DNA from: UBA1573 sp034005165
GTDB lineage: Bacteria; Pseudomonadota; Alphaproteobacteria; Micavibrionales; Micavibrionaceae
DNA length: 64,000 nucleotides
Assembly: GCA_034005165.1 (NCBI GenBank)
Contig: JAVEVE010000001.1
Location: forward strand, 682,001-746,000
Direction of reading: 5' to 3'
This document shows positions 59,956 to 64,000 of this stretch, in pieces. Both the position numbers and the translations under genes were made by a program. How positions within the stretch are numbered: position 1 is the stretch's first letter; the number at the start of each line of letters is the position of its first letter. The notes under the pieces are model-generated. The model saw only the letters and a list, made by a program, of their open reading frames with translations. It did no database searches and was not told the DNA's origin.

Positions 59956-61542
59956 ATGTCTGTCGCCGCAAAACCCCGCTCGACCCCTCGCCCTGACCGT
60001 GTCAAAGTGACAACAGCCCTGCTGTCCGTCTCGGATAAAAGCGGCTTGATAGAACTGGCAAAAGCCCTAAGCGCGGCAGGCGTTAAACTCCTCTCGACAG
60101 GCGGCACATCCAAAGCCATCCGCGAGGCGGGGCTGGAAGTCACAGATGTCTCCGATCATACTGGCTTTCCTGAAATCATGGACGGACGTGTTAAAACACT
60201 CCACCCGAAAGTCCATGGAGGACTTCTTGCACGCCGTGATGATACAGACCATGCCAACGCCATGAAAGAGCAAGGGATCGAAACAATCGACCTTCTCGTC
60301 GTTAATCTCTACCCGTTCAGAGAGACTGTCGCAAAAGGTGCTAACTACGATAACTGTGTCGAAAATATCGACATTGGCGGACCAGCTATGCTCCGCGCTG
60401 CTGCTAAAAACCACGACTTCGTGACAGTTGTCACAGACCCATCAGACTACACAGCCGTCGCTGAAGAAATTGCATCCGGAGGAACAACTTTCAAAACGCG
60501 TCAACGCTTGGCGGCAAAAACCTACGCCGCAACCGCCAGCTACGACGCTGCAATTTCCGCATGGTTTGCCAAAGAGCTAGATGAAAGCTTTCCACAAACA
60601 CTTTCCGTCTCAGCAACCAAAATCGACACGTTGCGTTACGGTGAAAACCCTCATCAACTCGCGGCCGTTTACGCTGACGGCTCTGGTCGTGCAGGCGTTG
60701 TCACCGCAAAACAATTACAAGGGAAAGAGCTTTCCTACAACAACTTGAATGACACTGATGCAGCCTTCGAACTGGTCTCGGAATTTGACAGCCCCGCTGT
60801 CGCAATTATCAAACACGCAAACCCATGCGGCGTGGCAACAGGTGCAGACATGATCTCTGCCTATAAAGACGCCCTTGCCTGTGACCCTGTCAGTGCGTTC
60901 GGCGGCATCATCGCTCTGAACCGCAAACTGGACGGCGCGACAGCAGAAGAAATCATCAAGATTTTCTCGGAAGTCATCATAGCCCCCGAAATCTCTGACG
61001 AGGCAAAGGCAATCCTCGCCGCAAAGAAAAATGTCCGTGTACTTGAGACAGGCGGCATGGCTGACCCGAAACAGGCGCGTATGACGCTGAAAACAATTTC
61101 AGGCGGTTGGTTGTTACAAACTGCCGACAACGGTCACATCACTGAAGCAGACTTGAAAGTTGTGACCAAACGCGCACCAACTGAGCAGGAACTCAAAGAC
61201 CTGCTTTTCGCCTTCCGTGTCTGTAAACACGTCAAATCCAACGCCATTATCTATGCCAAAGGCGGCAAAACTGTCGGCATCGGCGCAGGCCAGATGTCCC
61301 GTATTGATTCCAGCCGCATCGCGGCATGGAAGGCCAAGGAAGCGGGTACAGAGATCGAAGGCTCTGTTGTAGCCTCAGACGCGTTCTTCCCCTTCCCTGA
61401 CGGCCTACTGGCCGCAGCCGATGCCGGCGCAACAGCAGTCATCCAACCGGGCGGATCAATCAAGGATGACGACGTCATCAAAGCCGCAGATGAACGTGGA
61501 TTGGCAATGGTATTAACAGGAATGCGCCACTTCAGGCACTAA
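59956..61542 (+). CDS. purH: PurH, bifunctional AICAR transformylase/IMP cyclohydrolase
   Basis: PurH carries out the last two steps of purine synthesis to IMP. The 528-residue protein has the N-terminal MGS-like IMP cyclohydrolase part (ALLSVSDKSGLIELAKAL, LLSTGGTSKAI, GFPEIMDGRVKTLHPKVHGG). The AICAR transformylase part follows (DTLRYGENPHQLAAVY, AIIKHANPCGVA, VSAFGGIIALN, then QMSRIDSSRIA and SDAFFPFPDGL). Complete and of typical length. ATG 59956 is directly after a hairpin that encloses its ribosome-binding site. Confidence 0.97.
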   Translation: MSVAAKPRSTPRPDRVKVTTALLSVSDKSGLIELAKALSAAGVKLLSTGGTSKAIREAGLEVTDVSDHTGFPEIMDGRVKTLHPKVHGGLLARRDDTDHANAMKEQGIETIDLLVVNLYPFRETVAKGANYDNCVENIDIGGPAMLRAAAKNHDFVTVVTDPSDYTAVAEEIASGGTTFKTRQRLAAKTYAATASYDAAISAWFAKELDESFPQTLSVSATKIDTLRYGENPHQLAAVYADGSGRAGVVTAKQLQGKELSYNNLNDTDAAFELVSEFDSPAVAIIKHANPCGVATGADMISAYKDALACDPVSAFGGIIALNRKLDGATAEEIIKIFSEVIIAPEISDEAKAILAAKKNVRVLETGGMADPKQARMTLKTISGGWLLQTADNGHITEADLKVVTKRAPTEQELKDLLFAFRVCKHVKSNAIIYAKGGKTVGIGAGQMSRIDSSRIAAWKAKEAGTEIEGSVVASDAFFPFPDGLLAAADAGATAVIQPGGSIKDDDVIKAADERGLAMVLTGMRHFRH

Positions 61543-61647
61543 TTCAGGCCCCACTTCCATTAAGACTTTCTTTACCTTTTTTTTATGGTATTTCCTACGC
61601 CACATCAGGTAGAATGAGGGAAAATAATAAGAAAGAGAGTGTGAGAG

Positions 61648-62856
61648 ATGGCAAGCTTCTGGGATGAAATGAAATCCTCTTCCTCCTACCAAACTTTGGT
61701 TAGGGCAATCGATGCCGCCCCAACTCCTACAAACTTTATCAACAAACTGATGGATATGTCCCATCCCACAAGAGTTATAAAGGATGGTCTAACAGAAGGG
61801 ACCGCTGAAACAATTGGTTATGCCTTGGGCCTCCCCCAAACCTTATATAAATTCTGGAAAGAACACGTAGATGGAGAGCGCTTAAAAGAGGCTCCCGATA
61901 AACAGAAATACTCTCCCGAATGGTTCAAAGGGAAGATGATGGGGGAATACGAAGACAATCTAGAAATTCTGGGAAAATCCAGACCTAAATTAAGACCAGG
62001 CTCATATGATGGGTATATACACGCCGGAGCAAGTTTTGTCCCTCTGATCGGATCGGCTTTTATTCCCGGCGGCCAAGTAGCCGGAGCGTCCAAGGTCGGA
62101 CAGGTTTTATCCTTCGCAGCGCCTAAACTAGGAGCTATTGGGTTTGCAACAACAACAGCAACAGAGAGCTACGAATTAGCAGAAGACTATTTTGATTTCG
62201 GCGCAGCAACTCAAGAACTGGTAGGTTTTGGCCTTCCGAACAAACCAACGGCATCCCCGCAGAATAGCTTAATACCAAAACTGACAGGCAACAAAGACCG
62301 GGGTAGCGTAATTCCAGTCGCCGAATCAGAGCCTCCTGCAACAACATCCCCCTCGAATTCTCACGCAGTCATTCTGGGGCTAACTGTTGGGACCACCCTA
62401 CAAAAAGATGGAGGACCCGCAACATTTGATGGAGAAAAGACAACCCTTTTACAAACCGAACTCGCAAACATGGGGCACTACACACACAAGATCGATGGAA
62501 TCGCCGGCAAACACACGATGAGTGGGCTTAATCAGGCAATAAAAGAGATCGTTAATCCTGCGAGCCTAAGCAATGATATTAAATCCATGTACAAAGATAA
62601 AATGGTCGAATTGGCAAAAGATCTCCGGAATAATCCGCCAAGTGAATACGCTTATGATCCAAGAGTAACTGCCTTTCAAGTCTGCGGATACGCGCTGGGC
62701 TTATATAATAAAAAAATCGATGGCTTGATGGGCCCCTCAAGCATAACAGCAGCCCATCTCATTGAAAACAAAGACTTAAGCGTCAACGGCGCGCAAGTCG
62801 CAACAAATACGCCCTCTCAAACACCGAAGGTTGAGATGATAACACTTGCCCCATAA
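61648..62856 (+). CDS. Orphan protein with two peptidoglycan-binding-like repeats
   Basis: A 402-residue protein of unknown family, preceded by GAAAGAGAG before ATG 61648. Residues 1-120 are helical and polar. Residues 122-172 include Gly/Ala-rich hydrophobic stretches (GASFVPLIGSAFIPGGQVAG) that could touch membrane, then a Pro/Ser/Thr linker. Two repeats follow, about 264-300 (LLQTELANMGHYTHKIDGIAG) and 338-372 (VCGYALGLYNKKIDGLMGP). They match the PG_binding_1 pattern (LQ-x-L-x-x-x-G-Y-x-x-x-x-DGI-x-G). No signal peptide is visible, so any murein contact would need unusual export. It starts a run of orphan genes at the window end. Confidence 0.65.
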   Translation: MASFWDEMKSSSSYQTLVRAIDAAPTPTNFINKLMDMSHPTRVIKDGLTEGTAETIGYALGLPQTLYKFWKEHVDGERLKEAPDKQKYSPEWFKGKMMGEYEDNLEILGKSRPKLRPGSYDGYIHAGASFVPLIGSAFIPGGQVAGASKVGQVLSFAAPKLGAIGFATTTATESYELAEDYFDFGAATQELVGFGLPNKPTASPQNSLIPKLTGNKDRGSVIPVAESEPPATTSPSNSHAVILGLTVGTTLQKDGGPATFDGEKTTLLQTELANMGHYTHKIDGIAGKHTMSGLNQAIKEIVNPASLSNDIKSMYKDKMVELAKDLRNNPPSEYAYDPRVTAFQVCGYALGLYNKKIDGLMGPSSITAAHLIENKDLSVNGAQVATNTPSQTPKVEMITLAP

Positions 62857-62971
62857 CGAATATGGGAATAAATATAAGACGATAGAAAACTATAAAAGTT
62901 TGCATTTTTCTATAGAGCTATGATAGAATGCAATTAACATATAAAATATTATAAAATAAGGAGTGTGTAAG

Positions 62972-63811
62972 ATGGGGTTAATTGGTAAACTTAAAGCTGG
63001 ATTTAAAGCATTTAAAGAGGCGGAGCACATCGCCCATCAGCCTGCTGCTGATGCGGCTTTAGATGCGGCCAAAAAGAAACCACTTACAGACGCGAATGCA
63101 GTAGCAGATTACTTGGAAACAGTAAAAAGTGGCGGCAAAAAAACTTCCGCACACGCGGCGGATGATGCGACAAAGGCTGCCGCGACAGCGCCAGTCCCCC
63201 CGATGTATCAGACGGGCTTAGCTGGAGTTACTGGCCCTATAGTGCACGAGATCTCGTCTGCAATTAAAAATTTCAACCCAAGCGCAAAAAAAGTTCTCGG
63301 AGCATTAGGGCTTGGATATGTCCTCGCAATTGATGTTCCTTTTACTGAGGGAACAGACCCTCTAATCAAAACCGGATATCAAAATATTCAAAAGATGACA
63401 AATGGGCAATGGGATGCTGAATGGCAGAAACAGAACGCCGATGCAAAACAAAGTGACCAGATTGCAAGATCTCAACAAGGGTCCGTTAATGTTGCCCAAC
63501 AAGTAGGAATCGCATTCCTGACCGGAGCGCCTCAGGTAGGTGTTGATAGTGCAGCCTCAAAATTCGGAGCCCTTATTAAGTCTCAAGGAGCGGCTTTAAC
63601 CGCTGAAAAAATAACCGAGTACGAAACCACATTTAAAGGCATTCTACGGGAACAAATTGACCAAAACAAAGATTCTATGTTACAGCCAGCAGAAGCAAAA
63701 GGCTTGGCGTCCTCAGATAGCTTTATTAAGCTAATCGAGGGATTGCCGATAAATGAGCAACAAAAAGCTTATGTAGCAAGCCAAACCCTTGCTATGACAG
63801 GATATAAGTAA
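62972..63811 (+). CDS. Orphan protein with EF-hand-like loop
   Basis: ATG 62972 follows AAGGAG and gives 279 residues; GTG 62963 is less likely. The N-terminus is basic and helical (MGLIGKLKAGFKAFKEAEH), then Ala/Lys-rich. A hydrophobic segment lies at about 107-122 (KVLGALGLGYVLAIDV), and the C-terminal half is helical. Residues 230-241, DQNKDSMLQPAE, fit the calcium-binding EF-hand loop (Asp-x-Asn-x-Asp-x-x-Leu-x-x-x-Glu). No enzyme motif or signal peptide. A TAGAATG promoter-like element precedes it, similar to that before 61648. Function unknown; context suggests a role shared with its neighbours. Confidence 0.6.
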   Translation: MGLIGKLKAGFKAFKEAEHIAHQPAADAALDAAKKKPLTDANAVADYLETVKSGGKKTSAHAADDATKAAATAPVPPMYQTGLAGVTGPIVHEISSAIKNFNPSAKKVLGALGLGYVLAIDVPFTEGTDPLIKTGYQNIQKMTNGQWDAEWQKQNADAKQSDQIARSQQGSVNVAQQVGIAFLTGAPQVGVDSAASKFGALIKSQGAALTAEKITEYETTFKGILREQIDQNKDSMLQPAEAKGLASSDSFIKLIEGLPINEQQKAYVASQTLAMTGYK

Positions 63812-63859
63812 GCCACATAGAATATTTATATTTAGAAATTACACATAAGAGAGGGCAAA

Positions 63860-64000
63860 ATGGCTACAGGTAATCAAACAGCTACAGCAGGTGCTGCAGG
63901 AGTGCAGAACGAACAAGAACTGGCCTTACAGAGTCTATTCAAATCGATTGCACAAATCGATCCGAATTCGCCTGAAGCCGCAGTAGAAATGATGCGTCTG
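63860..64000 (+). CDS. Orphan protein, cut by the window end
   Basis: The frame from ATG 63860, preceded by GAGAGGG, is open to the end of the window. The 47 residues seen begin MATGNQTATAGAAGVQNEQE and continue with LALQSLFKSIAQIDPNSPE: a Gly/Ala/Thr-rich N-terminus followed by a helix. It follows the EF-hand-like gene by 48 bases, so it belongs to the same run. Too little is visible to assign a family. Confidence 0.6.
   Translation, partial: MATGNQTATAGAAGVQNEQELALQSLFKSIAQIDPNSPEAAVEMMRL

Overview
The window is a gene-dense chromosomal segment of an alphaproteobacterium with moderate to low G+C. The main markers are a CckA-type hybrid kinase beside flhB, a TrcR/DUF1013 regulator, a Rieske-cytochrome b-cytochrome c1 operon in the usual alphaproteobacterial order, DUF1192, DUF465 and DUF924 genes, and an NDUFAF5-like methyltransferase divergent from a ComF/glutaredoxin/nitrilase operon. 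I cannot place it below class level. Flagellar and chemotaxis genes suggest a motile cell. The bc1 complex, HemF, Rieske protein and a 3-hydroxybutyrate dehydrogenase suggest aerobic respiration.

Layout. 1-7.7 kb: a secreted protein preceded by a perfect CtrA-type box, a SapC-family protein, an HTH/coiled-coil protein, a CHMI-like tautomerase, flhB, cckA without visible membrane segments, and two small genes, one of them an archaemetzincin-like protein that has lost its zinc motif. 7.7-13.3 kb: recA (with an SOS-like operator and a terminator), uvrA and a glycosyltransferase. 13.4-19.3 kb: an AT-rich accessory region. It runs from half of a tRNA-Leu gene to an intact tRNA-Leu(CAA) with an integrase remnant beside it, and holds iteron-like repeats, a PrmC paralogue with an altered catalytic motif, a broken XRE regulator and several orphan proteins.

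19.4-31.7 kb: dsbB, orphan proteins, small membrane proteins, an HNH nuclease, an esterase plus LpxR-like lipid A deacylase, an FTR1 iron permease with an iron-box-like palindrome, gluQ, kup and a HerA-like ATPase with a small partner. 31.7-42.8 kb: the nitrilase/grxC/comF operon faces a large methyltransferase with two repeated C-terminal domains and the NDUFAF5-like protein, followed by bdhA, trcR, a Na/Pi cotransporter and DUF genes. 42.8-52.3 kb: bc1 complex, trmL, hemF, CCA transferase, smpB, dapA and a lytic transglycosylase.

52.3-61.5 kb: a LuxR-type response regulator and a soluble histidine kinase lead into cheA-cheW-cheY-cheB-cheR and purH. CheA is a hybrid with two CheW-like domains and a receiver. 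CckA, TrcR and the CtrA-like boxes point to the CtrA cell-cycle network. From 61.6 kb to the end is a run of three genes unlike anything else here, each with its own ribosome-binding site: one has two peptidoglycan-binding-like repeats, one an EF-hand-like loop, and the third is cut by the window edge.
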